The notes below the pieces were generated by a model. The model worked only from the letters and a program-made list of their open reading frames with translations, had not been told where the DNA came from and searched no databases. 64,000 bases of DNA. Source: an uncultured Chthonomonas sp. (lineage in GTDB: Bacteria > Armatimonadota > Chthonomonadetes > Chthonomonadales > CAJBBX01). The stretch covers positions 1-64,000 of the forward strand of contig CAISJD010000198.1 in the NCBI GenBank assembly GCA_903885605.1, in the 5' to 3' direction. How positions within the stretch are numbered: position 1 is the stretch's first letter; each line of letters opens with the position of its first letter. This document shows positions 57,407 through 64,000 of this stretch, piece by piece. Made by a program: the position numbers and the translations under genes.

Positions 57407-58543
57407 ATGAGGGCGGCCATGAGCGTCCGCAGTTTTGAGCAGTGGTTCGGTGCGCTGGTGCTTCTCTGCATGGCGGCTATGGGTATTACCGCGGGCAGCG
57501 TCATTCGTTGGCCCGCGTATGGCTCGTTGCCGAGCTTCGACCATCTCTGCCAGGCGTACCCCCTGTACCGTACATTCACGGTGGCCGCCTTCGGCATCAT
57601 CGGCATCGTCAGCGGTGCGGTGCTGGGGCCCAAGCTGGGCGCCGCGCTGGTGCGGCTGGGCAACTCCATCGACCAGATGTCGGCGCGTGATAAAGTCGCG
57701 GCGGTCGTCGGGGTCCTTCTCGGACTCATGGTGACGGCGCCGGTAATGCTCCTCCTCGGCGGCATCTCCCGGTTCGGCCTCCTCATCTCGGTCGTCCTCG
57801 CCGTGGCCTTCGTCTACCTCGGAGTACGTTACGCACTGGGGATGGGCGACCAACTGGCGGCCATCTTCATCCCCCACGCCCGTGGCGAGCGTGGCCTCCT
57901 TCCCACCAGCGTGCCGACGTCGTGCAAGATACTCGACACCAACGTCATCATCGACGGGCGCATTGTGGACGTCTGCCGGGCGGGCTTCATCGAGGGCACG
58001 CTCTACGTGCCGGGCTTCGTGCTCGACGAACTGCAGCACATCGCAGACGCCGCTGATCCGGTGCGCCGCACCCGCGGCAGGCGCGGGCTGGACCTGCTCG
58101 CGGAGCTCCAGGCCGAGTACCCGCTCCTCGTGCGCAACCTCGACCACTTCATGCCCGACCGGGCGCCGCGGGAGGTCGATGCGCGTCTGGTAGTGCTCGC
58201 AAAGCGCCTGAACGGTACGATCGTGACCAACGACTTCAACCTCAATAAGGTTGCCTCGCTGCAGGGCGTCTCCGTGATGAACATCAACGAGCTGGCCAAC
58301 GCGCTAAAGAGCGTGTTCCTGCCGGGCGAGGAGATGCACGTCAGCGTGATCCGCGAGGGGAAGGAACCGAACCAGGGAGTAGCGTATCTAGACGACGGCA
58401 CCATGATCGTCATAGACGACGGCCGCAAGCACATCGGCGCAGATGTGGAGGTCACCGTGACCAGCGCACTGCAGACTTCAGCCGGGAAGATGGTCTTCGC
58501 GCGGATCAAACCCAAGCCCGACCGCATCAGGGAAGCGGTATGA
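57407..58543 (+). CDS. PIN-TRAM domain membrane-anchored ribonuclease-like protein
   Basis: Four hydrophobic segments fill the first ~145 residues, so the protein is anchored in the inner membrane. A PIN domain follows: KILDTNVIIDGRI (metal-binding aspartate), PGFVLDELQHIAD, RRGLDLL and ARLVVLAKRLNGTIVTNDFNLNKVASLQG. The C-terminal TRAM domain (about 310-370, HVSVIREGKEPNQGVAYLDDGTMIVI) is an RNA-binding fold. The layout is that of YacL-like proteins of many bacteria. It probably acts on RNA; no substrate is known. An internal ATG at 57419 is a possible start. Its stop overlaps the ispDF start (ATGA), coupling the two. Confidence 0.93.
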   Translation: MRAAMSVRSFEQWFGALVLLCMAAMGITAGSVIRWPAYGSLPSFDHLCQAYPLYRTFTVAAFGIIGIVSGAVLGPKLGAALVRLGNSIDQMSARDKVAAVVGVLLGLMVTAPVMLLLGGISRFGLLISVVLAVAFVYLGVRYALGMGDQLAAIFIPHARGERGLLPTSVPTSCKILDTNVIIDGRIVDVCRAGFIEGTLYVPGFVLDELQHIADAADPVRRTRGRRGLDLLAELQAEYPLLVRNLDHFMPDRAPREVDARLVVLAKRLNGTIVTNDFNLNKVASLQGVSVMNINELANALKSVFLPGEEMHVSVIREGKEPNQGVAYLDDGTMIVIDDGRKHIGADVEVTVTSALQTSAGKMVFARIKPKPDRIREAV

Positions 58544-59709
58544 CCGTAGCCGCCATCGTACCTGCGGCGGGCCGCGGAGCGCGCTTCGGTGGCTCCGAGA
58601 ACAAGATCTGGTCCGAGATCGGCGGCAGGCCGCTGATTGCCTGGACGCTCAGCGCACTGGACACGCATCCGGGGATCGACAGCCTCGTTGTCGTCGGGGC
58701 CGAAGAGGAGCTTGACCGCCTCCGACAGGCCGCAGCGACGCTCGAGAAACCGGCTCGGGTGGTCTCCGGCGGCGCCACGCGGGCCGAGTCGGTGCTCCGC
58801 GGGCTGGAGAGCCTCGATGCGGAGGCGCAGACAGTCCTGGTGCATGACGCCGCCCGGCCGGCCGTGCCGCCGGACCTCATCGACCGTGTACTGGCCGGGG
58901 TACGGCGGCACGGCGCGGCAATCCCGGGGACGCCATGCACCGACACTGCCAAGCTCTGCGACAGTCAGGGGCGCGTGGAGGCCACGCTGGACAGGTCGCG
59001 GATCTCCCTGGTGCAGACGCCGCAGGGGTGCCTCCGCGACCTGCTGGAGCGGGCGTACCGCCTGGCCGGAGCCGCCGCTAATGAGGCGACCGACGAGGCG
59101 TCACTGCTGGAGCTCGCAGGCATCGCCGTGCATGTGGTGCCCGGCGACATCACAAACACCAAGGTAACCCTGCCGGCGGACCTGGCAGCGGCAAGGCGGG
59201 TGCTGCTCGGTGAGGCAATCGCCGAGGTCCGGACCGGGCTCGGCTATGATGTGCATCGGCTCGTGACCGGGCGCGAGCTCTGGTTGGGCGGCGTTCGCAT
59301 CGAATACGATCAGGGCCTGGAGGGGCACTCCGACGCCGACGTGGTCGTCCATGCCGTCTGCGACGCGCTCCTGGGAGCGGCCGGCCTGGGCGACATCGGA
59401 CTGCTCTTCCCACCGGGCGATCCGGCCCACCGGAACCGCCGCAGCACGGAGTTCCTGGCGGAGGTCGGCCCAATGCTCGGGGCGGCGGGGTGGCGTGTGA
59501 CGAACATCGATGCGGCCGTGCTGGCCGAGGCGCCGCGGCTGGCGCCACATCGGACGGCCATGGCTCAAGCCATGGCTGAGGCATTGGAACTAGAACCGGA
59601 GCGGATCAGTATTAAAGCCACTACATCGGAGGGACTGGGGCCCGTGGGTCGCCGAGAGGGTATCGGCTGCTGGGCAGTGGCGACCCTGCAGCGGGCCGGA
59701 GGGCAGTAG
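58540..59709 (+). CDS. ispDF: Bifunctional MEP cytidylyltransferase / MECDP synthase
   Basis: The protein fuses two MEP-pathway enzymes. Residues about 1-225 are IspD (4-diphosphocytidyl-methylerythritol formation): VPAAGRGARFG with Lys22 (ENKIW), and VLVHDAARP. Residues about 228-389 are IspF (cyclisation to 2-C-methylerythritol-2,4-cyclodiphosphate): GLGYDVHRL with metal-ligand Asp and His, LEGHSDADVVVHAVCDALLGAAGLGDIG and a SIKATTSEGLG end. The IspE step lies between them in the pathway but is not in the window. The ATG overlaps the preceding stop by four bases. Identification is secure from both domains. Confidence 0.96.
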   Translation: MTVAAIVPAAGRGARFGGSENKIWSEIGGRPLIAWTLSALDTHPGIDSLVVVGAEEELDRLRQAAATLEKPARVVSGGATRAESVLRGLESLDAEAQTVLVHDAARPAVPPDLIDRVLAGVRRHGAAIPGTPCTDTAKLCDSQGRVEATLDRSRISLVQTPQGCLRDLLERAYRLAGAAANEATDEASLLELAGIAVHVVPGDITNTKVTLPADLAAARRVLLGEAIAEVRTGLGYDVHRLVTGRELWLGGVRIEYDQGLEGHSDADVVVHAVCDALLGAAGLGDIGLLFPPGDPAHRNRRSTEFLAEVGPMLGAAGWRVTNIDAAVLAEAPRLAPHRTAMAQAMAEALELEPERISIKATTSEGLGPVGRREGIGCWAVATLQRAGGQ

Positions 59710-59741
59710 GAACGCACATTCTGCAGGACAGGAGGTTCACG

Positions 59742-60284
59742 ATGGAAGCCAGGATCGCGCTGAAGGGCAAGCATGGGGGTGTGCCGGACACGGTGACGGA
59801 GTACGCGGAGCGCAAGCTGTCGAAGCTTGAGCGTCTGTTCCACCGTCCGCCTACCGTGGAGCTTCTGGGCACGTACGAGCGCGGCCAGTACGTCGTTGAG
59901 CTGAACGTCGACGGCGACGGTGTCTTCCTTCGCAGCGAGGAGCGGTGCCCCGAGCTGCACGCCGCCATCGACAACGTGACCACCAAGCTGGACCGGCAGG
60001 TCAAGCGCTTCAAAGACCGCGTGCGCCATGACCACCGCAAGCCCGTCCGGGACGTGACGGACACCGACGCGGCCTCCGCGCCCGGCGACGACGAGGCGTT
60101 CGAGCCGAAGATCGCCCGACGCAAGCACTACGTTATGAAGCCGATGCTGCCCGAGGAGGCGGCGCTGCAGCTGGAGATGATCGACCATCCGTTCTTCGTC
60201 TTCCGCAACCTCGAGACCGGCGACGTCTCCGTCATCTACCGCCGGCGCGACGGCTCGTATGGCCTCATCGAGCCGGGAGCCTAG
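59742..60284 (+). CDS. hpf: Ribosome hibernation-promoting factor, long form
   Basis: HPF binds the 30S subunit and, in its long form, dimerises 70S ribosomes in resting cells. The N-terminal ~105 residues carry the HPF/RaiA fold: GVPDTVTEYAERKLSKLERLF, VVELNVDGDGVFLRSEE and a basic KLDRQVKRFKDRVRHD helix. The C-terminal ~55 residues form the long-form dimer domain (IARRKHYVMKPMLPEEAALQLEMIDHPFFVFRNLETG...VIYRRRDGSYGLI). An AGGAGGT five bases before the ATG is one of the best ribosome sites in the window. The PfkB-kinase gene begins immediately after the stop codon, so the two may be coupled. Confidence 0.96.
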   Translation: MEARIALKGKHGGVPDTVTEYAERKLSKLERLFHRPPTVELLGTYERGQYVVELNVDGDGVFLRSEERCPELHAAIDNVTTKLDRQVKRFKDRVRHDHRKPVRDVTDTDAASAPGDDEAFEPKIARRKHYVMKPMLPEEAALQLEMIDHPFFVFRNLETGDVSVIYRRRDGSYGLIEPGA

Positions 60285-61283
60285 ATGCAACCGGGCCACT
60301 TGACGCAGCGGCCACCGCTGGTGGCGTGCCTTGGCGAAGCCCTCATCGACTTCGTGTCACTTGAGACGGGCGTGACCGTCTCTGATGCCTCCGGCTTCGT
60401 CAAGGCGGCCGGCGGCGGTCCTGCCAACGTGGCTGTTGGGGTGGCCCGGCTCGGCAGCCGGGCCGCCTTCCTCGGCAAGGTGGGCGCCGACCCATTCGGC
60501 CGCCATATCAGGGACGTCTTTACCAGGGACGGCGTCGACACCAGCGGCCTCATGCTGGACCCGGAGGGGCGCACCGGGCTGGCGTTCGTCTCGATCCAGG
60601 CCGACGGCGAGCGCGATTTTGCCTTCTGGCGCAACCCCAGCGCCGATATGCTGCATCGGCCCGAGGAGCTGCCGACCGCGCTACTCGCCGAGTGCGACGC
60701 ATACCATTTCGGGAGCATCAGCCTGATCCAGGAGCCGTCGCGCTCCGCGACACTCGAAGCCGCCGCCATGGCGCACGGGGCCGGCGCGCTGATCTCCTTC
60801 GACCCGAACCTCCGGCCGGCGCTCTGGCCCGACCTCGACGCCGCACGGCACACGATGCTGGCCGCCATCCCATGTTGCGATGTCCTGAAGGTGAGCTTCG
60901 AGGAAGGCGAGTTCCTGACCGGCTCGACGAACCTGGACGCGATCATGGAGGCGCTACTGGCCCAAGGCGTGCGACGGCTCGTCGTCGTCACATTGGGGGC
61001 CGACGGATGCGCGTGGCGGACCGTCGGCGGCGACGGCGGCGACGCGAAACCGCCGGTCGTGAAGCCCGTCGATACCACCGGCGCCGGCGACGGATTTGTG
61101 GCGGGTATGCTGGTGAGGCTGGCAGCGGCGCGGGACCGCGAGTGGCCGCCTGCGGAGCTCGCGGAGGCCTTCGCCTTCGCCAACGCGGTAGGTGCGCTGG
61201 CCACCACGCGCAAGGGCGCCATACCGGCCATGCCGAGCCTTGACGCCGTCAATGAGCTGATGGCCGAGCCACGATTACGATAA
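60285..61283 (+). CDS. PfkB-family carbohydrate kinase, fructokinase-like
   Basis: The 332-residue sugar kinase has CLGEALIDFV at the start, the first PfkB signature GGGPANVAVGVARLG, the phosphate-binding VDTTGAGDGFVAGML with its catalytic aspartate, and FDPNLRPALW, as in fructokinases. It probably phosphorylates fructose or a related sugar. The ATG at 60285 abuts the hpf stop codon with no gap, so translation is likely linked. It is followed 18 bases later by pfkA, so a fructose-to-glycolysis step is plausible. The exact sugar cannot be read from sequence. Confidence 0.92.
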   Translation: MQPGHLTQRPPLVACLGEALIDFVSLETGVTVSDASGFVKAAGGGPANVAVGVARLGSRAAFLGKVGADPFGRHIRDVFTRDGVDTSGLMLDPEGRTGLAFVSIQADGERDFAFWRNPSADMLHRPEELPTALLAECDAYHFGSISLIQEPSRSATLEAAAMAHGAGALISFDPNLRPALWPDLDAARHTMLAAIPCCDVLKVSFEEGEFLTGSTNLDAIMEALLAQGVRRLVVVTLGADGCAWRTVGGDGGDAKPPVVKPVDTTGAGDGFVAGMLVRLAAARDREWPPAELAEAFAFANAVGALATTRKGAIPAMPSLDAVNELMAEPRLR

Positions 61284-61301
61284 CGGAGCCAGGGGAACAC
61301 C

Positions 61302-62264
61302 ATGCGGATAGGCGTACTCACCAGCGGCGGCGACGCACCGGGCATGAATGCGGCAGTTCGCGCCGTCGTCCGAACCGTCATCGCCCGGGGCGGCGAGGCT
61401 GTCGGGATTGAGCGGGGCTACCACGGGCTGGTGGACGACCACGTCATACCCCTGAGCCTCCACTCCGTCAGCGGGATCATCGACCAGGGCGGCACGATCC
61501 TCAAAACCGCCCGGTGCGAGCGGTTCAAGACGCCGGAGGGGCAGGCCGCGGCGGCCGCCACCATCGCTCGCAACGCGATCGACGGCATCGCCATCGTCGG
61601 CGGCGACGGCTCCTACCGGGGCGCGCTGGCCCTCAATAGGACCTGCGGGGCGCACGTGATCGGCCTTCCCGGCACCATCGACAATGACATACCCGGCACG
61701 CTCTACACTATCGGTTTCGACACCGCCATCAACACGGCGCTGGAGGCCATCGACCGCATCCGCGATACTTCAGAGTCGCACGACCGCGTCTTCGTCGTGG
61801 AGGTGATGGGCCGCGCGGATGGGTCCATCGCCATGGAGGTTGCCCTGGCGGGCGGCGCCGAAGCGGTCATTACGCCGGAGCATCACGTCGACATGGTGGA
61901 ACTGTGCCGGCGCATCCAGGCCTGGCGCGAGCGCGGCAAGATGTCCTGCATCGTGGTCGTGGCCGAAGGCGCCGCCAGCGGGGCTGCCGTGGGCGCGACG
62001 ATCACGCAGGTCACGGGGATCGAAACGCGCGTCTCGGTGCTCGGCCACATCCAGCGCGGCGGCTCCCCCACCGCCCGCGACCGCTCACTCGCCACTCGCA
62101 TGGGCGTCTGTGCCGCGGACCTGCTCCTGGCCGGCAGCACCAACCTCATGGTGGGCGTCGGCGAGGGCGGCGCCACAGTCACCAGCCCGCTGGAGGAGAT
62201 CCTGCAGCAGGAGCACAAGCTCGACGCCTCGCTGTTCGACGTGCTGGAAGTGACGGCCACTTGA
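61302..62264 (+). CDS. pfkA: 6-Phosphofructokinase (ATP-type)
   Basis: PfkA commits fructose-6-phosphate to glycolysis. It has VLTSGGDAPGMNAAVR, GGTILKTARC, the ATP-binding IVGGDGSYRGA (Gly after the aspartate points to ATP rather than pyrophosphate), the catalytic PGTIDNDIPGT, EVMGRADG, and VLGHIQRGGSPTARDR at the allosteric site. Length 320 is that of the classical bacterial enzyme. An AGGGGA precedes the ATG by five bases. It sits in a run hpf, PfkB kinase, pfkA, small hypothetical gene, with short spacers and one probable transcript. Confidence 0.97.
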   Translation: MRIGVLTSGGDAPGMNAAVRAVVRTVIARGGEAVGIERGYHGLVDDHVIPLSLHSVSGIIDQGGTILKTARCERFKTPEGQAAAAATIARNAIDGIAIVGGDGSYRGALALNRTCGAHVIGLPGTIDNDIPGTLYTIGFDTAINTALEAIDRIRDTSESHDRVFVVEVMGRADGSIAMEVALAGGAEAVITPEHHVDMVELCRRIQAWRERGKMSCIVVVAEGAASGAAVGATITQVTGIETRVSVLGHIQRGGSPTARDRSLATRMGVCAADLLLAGSTNLMVGVGEGGATVTSPLEEILQQEHKLDASLFDVLEVTAT

Positions 62265-62292
62265 CGCAGCCGAAGGGCGACGGGTACCCGCT

Positions 62293-62619
62293 GTGAGGAT
62301 CGAGGAGTTCCGAAGGACGGTTCGCCAGGAGTTCGGCAAGCGGCTGGAGCACGCCACGCCGGCCAATGTGCGCGAGTTCCTGGACAAGATGGGCGAACGC
62401 GAGTTCGAGTCGCGAGGGAGCCGCCGGCGTATCGAGATATGCGAGGAGCAGACCACCTACGAGAGCATCCTGAAGGACTTCTACGCCCGGGTCCTCGAGA
62501 TGCCGCCGGAGGAGGGCATGATGCTCCTCTGGACGATGTCGTTCGAGATGTCCTTCGCCATGCTGGAGCACGACCTCTCCGAGAGGTTCGACCACCTCTT
62601 CGGCGAGGCGGCGGACTGA
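62293..62619 (+). CDS. Small protein of unknown function
   Basis: I do not recognise this 108-residue protein. It is charged and mostly helical, with ATPANVREFLDKMGEREF in the first half and EEGMMLLWTMSFEMSFAMLEHDLSERFDHLFGE in the second. No membrane segment, signal or metal motif is visible. The GTG start lies 28 bases after pfkA in the same transcript; the upstream Shine-Dalgarno is weak (AAGGGCGACGGG). The stop codon is part of a perfect hairpin shared with mqnD. Coding status is supported by codon bias and the tight position. Confidence 0.7.
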   Translation: MRIEEFRRTVRQEFGKRLEHATPANVREFLDKMGEREFESRGSRRRIEICEEQTTYESILKDFYARVLEMPPEEGMMLLWTMSFEMSFAMLEHDLSERFDHLFGEAAD

Positions 62620-62633
62620 GGTCGCCTCAGTCC
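62613..62633. terminator. Bidirectional hairpin overlapping two stop codons
   Basis: GGACTGAGG (62613-62621) pairs perfectly with CCTCAGTCC (62625-62633) around a three-base loop. It contains the stop codons of both convergent genes, which are only seven bases apart. It can terminate both transcripts; U runs are absent. Confidence 0.65.
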
Positions 62634-63499
62634 ACGAAGTCGATCTCGCCCACGCTGGGTGCCAGGCCTCGGCTCCGGGCCTCCTCCAGGAACAGGCGGA
62701 TGCTCCTCTTGCCTGCCTCGCCCATGTCCACGGTCCAGTGGTTGACATACATACCCACGAACCGGTCGGCGGTCTCGGCAGGCATGTCGCGGGCGAAGGT
62801 CAACGCGTAGCCCAGGGCATCCGGGCGTTGCTCCAGCCCCAGGACGATGCTCTTCTTGATGTCGCGCGAGATCGTGGCGGCCAGGTCGGCGGACAGGTTG
62901 CGCCGGATGGCGTTGACGCCGAGCGGCAACGGTAGCCCCGTACGCTCCTTCCACCAGGCTCCCAGGTCCACCACGAGGCTCAGCCCGGCGTCGCCATAGG
63001 TGAGCTGCCCCTCGTGGATCAGCAGGCCCGCATCCACCTCGCCGGCGATCACCGCGGGCATGATGGCGTCGAAGGGCATCACCCGGTAGCGCACCGCCGC
63101 CTCGGCGCCCGTAGCGCCCTCCTCCACCATAGGCTCGTCAAGGAAGATTGACAGGGCCAGGAAGGCGCTGGTCATCAGCCCCGGAATGGCCACGACCTTG
63201 CCGCGCAGGTCCGCCACGGCGGCAGGCTGGGTCGTCACAACCATGGGACCGTAGCCGTCACCCATGCTGGCGCCGTGGGTCAGGATGGCGTACCGGTCTG
63301 CCACGTAGGCGTAGGCATGAACCGAGATGGCGGTGGTCTCAAGCAGGCCTTCGCGCGCCCACTCGTTGAGCGTCTGGATATCCCGCAGCACATGCTCGTA
63401 CTGGATGCCCGGGGTCTGTACCGAACCCGAAGCGAGGCCATAGAACATGAAGGCATCGTCGGAGTCAGGGCTGTGGCCTATTCGGACGAGTGTAGGCAT
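62627..63499 (-). CDS. mqnD: 1,4-Dihydroxy-6-naphthoate synthase
   Basis: MqnD converts cyclic dehypoxanthine futalosine to 1,4-dihydroxy-6-naphthoate in the futalosine menaquinone route. The 290-residue protein has the periplasmic-binding-protein-like fold, with IGHSPDSDDAFMFYGL at the start, ISVHAYAYVADRYAIL, VAIPGLMTSAFLAL, AGLLIHEGQLTYGDAGLSLVVDLGAWW (catalytic His in IHE) and GVNAIRRNL. It lies opposite mqnE-mqnC, 5.3 kb away. A MqnA-like relative is the main alternative, but the IHEGQLTY block is that of MqnD. The ATG at 63499 follows GAAGGTGCCC, a modest ribosome site. Confidence 0.93.
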   Translation of the reverse strand: MPTLVRIGHSPDSDDAFMFYGLASGSVQTPGIQYEHVLRDIQTLNEWAREGLLETTAISVHAYAYVADRYAILTHGASMGDGYGPMVVTTQPAAVADLRGKVVAIPGLMTSAFLALSIFLDEPMVEEGATGAEAAVRYRVMPFDAIMPAVIAGEVDAGLLIHEGQLTYGDAGLSLVVDLGAWWKERTGLPLPLGVNAIRRNLSADLAATISRDIKKSIVLGLEQRPDALGYALTFARDMPAETADRFVGMYVNHWTVDMGEAGKRSIRLFLEEARSRGLAPSVGEIDFVD

Positions 63500-63708
63500 G
63501 CTGAGGGCACCTTCCAGCGGGGACGCACCAGGCGGGCGTCGGGATGTAACAGTCTACCAGCCCATGCGGAAGGTGTAACCGGCGCGGCGCCACGCGGGTT
63601 CCATCGGCAACCATGCAGACGCCGTCCGCCACGATAGGAGAGCAAGGCTGGTCGTACGGCTACGGGACCGAGGACCGGGCGCGGGGTTGTGGTACGCTAG
63701 CCGCAGCC

Positions 63709-64000
63709 ATGAGTACGCGGTTAGCCATCAACCTAATGGAACATGAGATGCCGACGGCCACACGAGCCGCGGAGACCGACGACCTGCTCGCCGTGCGATG
63801 CAGGTCCGGCGACAAGTCCGCGTTCGACGCCATCGTGAGCCGCTATCAGGAGCGGCTTATGCGGTTCTCTACGCGGGTCCTGGGGAGCCAGGCTGAGGGC
63901 GAGGACGCGGCCCAGGAGGCGCTCATCCGGGCCTACCGGGCCATGCAGAGCTATCGAACCGAGGGACTGCTGCAGAGCTGGCTCTACCGGATCACGCTGA
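63709..64000 (+). CDS. ECF-type RNA polymerase sigma factor (5' part, cut by the window edge)
   Basis: The 97 visible codons translate to a sigma-70 region 2. After a short N-terminal tail come DDLLAVRCRSGDKSAFDAIVSRYQERLMRFSTRVLG, EGEDAAQEALIRAYRAMQSY and QSWLYRIT, the helices that contact the -10 element. The rest, including region 4 and any anti-sigma gene, lies beyond the window. ATG 63709 is listed; an ATG at 63736 is possible, and neither has a clear Shine-Dalgarno. The 209-base spacer before it shows no other feature I can support. Confidence 0.9.
   Translation, partial: MSTRLAINLMEHEMPTATRAAETDDLLAVRCRSGDKSAFDAIVSRYQERLMRFSTRVLGSQAEGEDAAQEALIRAYRAMQSYRTEGLLQSWLYRITL

Noticed and set aside
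56741-58147. A 468-residue open frame antisense to mqnC and the PIN-TRAM gene
   Set aside because: Same reason: low-complexity charged product, opposite two well-supported genes.

Overview
The window is a gene-dense, high-GC stretch of a bacterial chromosome with almost no spacer DNA. It carries 53 protein genes (one cut at each edge), three tRNA genes and no rRNA, CRISPR array, insertion sequence or phage gene. A TolC-type outer-membrane protein and many signal peptides point to a diderm. A futalosine (mqn) menaquinone route, a UPF0182 protein, an IspD-IspF fusion, a PIN-TRAM protein and a stand-alone LON domain fit a diderm of the Terrabacteria side. Armatimonadota is my best guess; this is inference and no single gene proves it.

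Layout. 1-2.1 kb: 5' part of gap, a tRNA-Glu/tRNA-Leu operon and a LysM-SH3-NlpC/P60 cell-wall hydrolase, all on the minus strand. 2.1-11.2 kb: folC, an orphan DnaA-domain-I-like protein, a secreted protein, a UPF0182 membrane protein, a divergent MEMO/AmmeMemoRadiSam pair and a LON-domain protein. 11.2-21.2 kb: dxs behind a near-consensus promoter, then a long minus-strand run: tetR, tolC, a cytochrome-bd-like subunit with a fused cytochrome c, its membrane partner, a DegT aminotransferase, a sugar-nucleotide pyrophosphorylase and a DUF4432 epimerase-like protein. 21.4-25.6 kb: a coupled pair made of a GalU-like protein without its usual G-loop and an 1108-residue fusion of a fucokinase-like GHMP domain with a UDPGP-type pyrophosphorylase. 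25.6-29.8 kb: a lipoprotein and a large secreted protein. 30-37.1 kb: a UroD-family methyltransferase-like protein, an MFS transporter, a glycosylasparaginase and glcDEF. 37.2-46.9 kb: miaB, tRNA-Lys, a small hypothetical gene, holB, trxB, a four-GAF protein, a SelB-like protein with an eroded GTPase domain, ribokinase and ispA. 47-52.8 kb: HIT protein, family 4 uracil-DNA glycosylase, PrcB-like lipoprotein, cystathionine gamma-synthase/lyase, M48 protease and a 5'-nucleotidase-family phosphatase. 52.9-64 kb: gyrB, mqnE-mqnC, PIN-TRAM protein, ispDF, hpf, a PfkB kinase, pfkA, a small hypothetical gene, mqnD and the start of an ECF sigma factor.

How it works together. dxs, ispDF and ispA supply isoprenoids by the MEP route, and mqnE, mqnC and mqnD supply the menaquinone ring. 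The bd-like oxidase pair and the GlcDEF glycolate oxidase would connect with that quinone pool. gap, pfkA and the sugar kinases are central carbon genes. The sugar-nucleotide genes on both sides of 21 kb suggest surface polysaccharide or glycan salvage.

The most unusual content is the kinase-pyrophosphorylase fusion with its degenerate GalU-like partner, the SelB-like protein without GTPase motifs, and the cytochrome-c-tailed bd-like oxidase beside a TetR-TolC pair. All functional statements come from reading motifs by eye; no database search was run.
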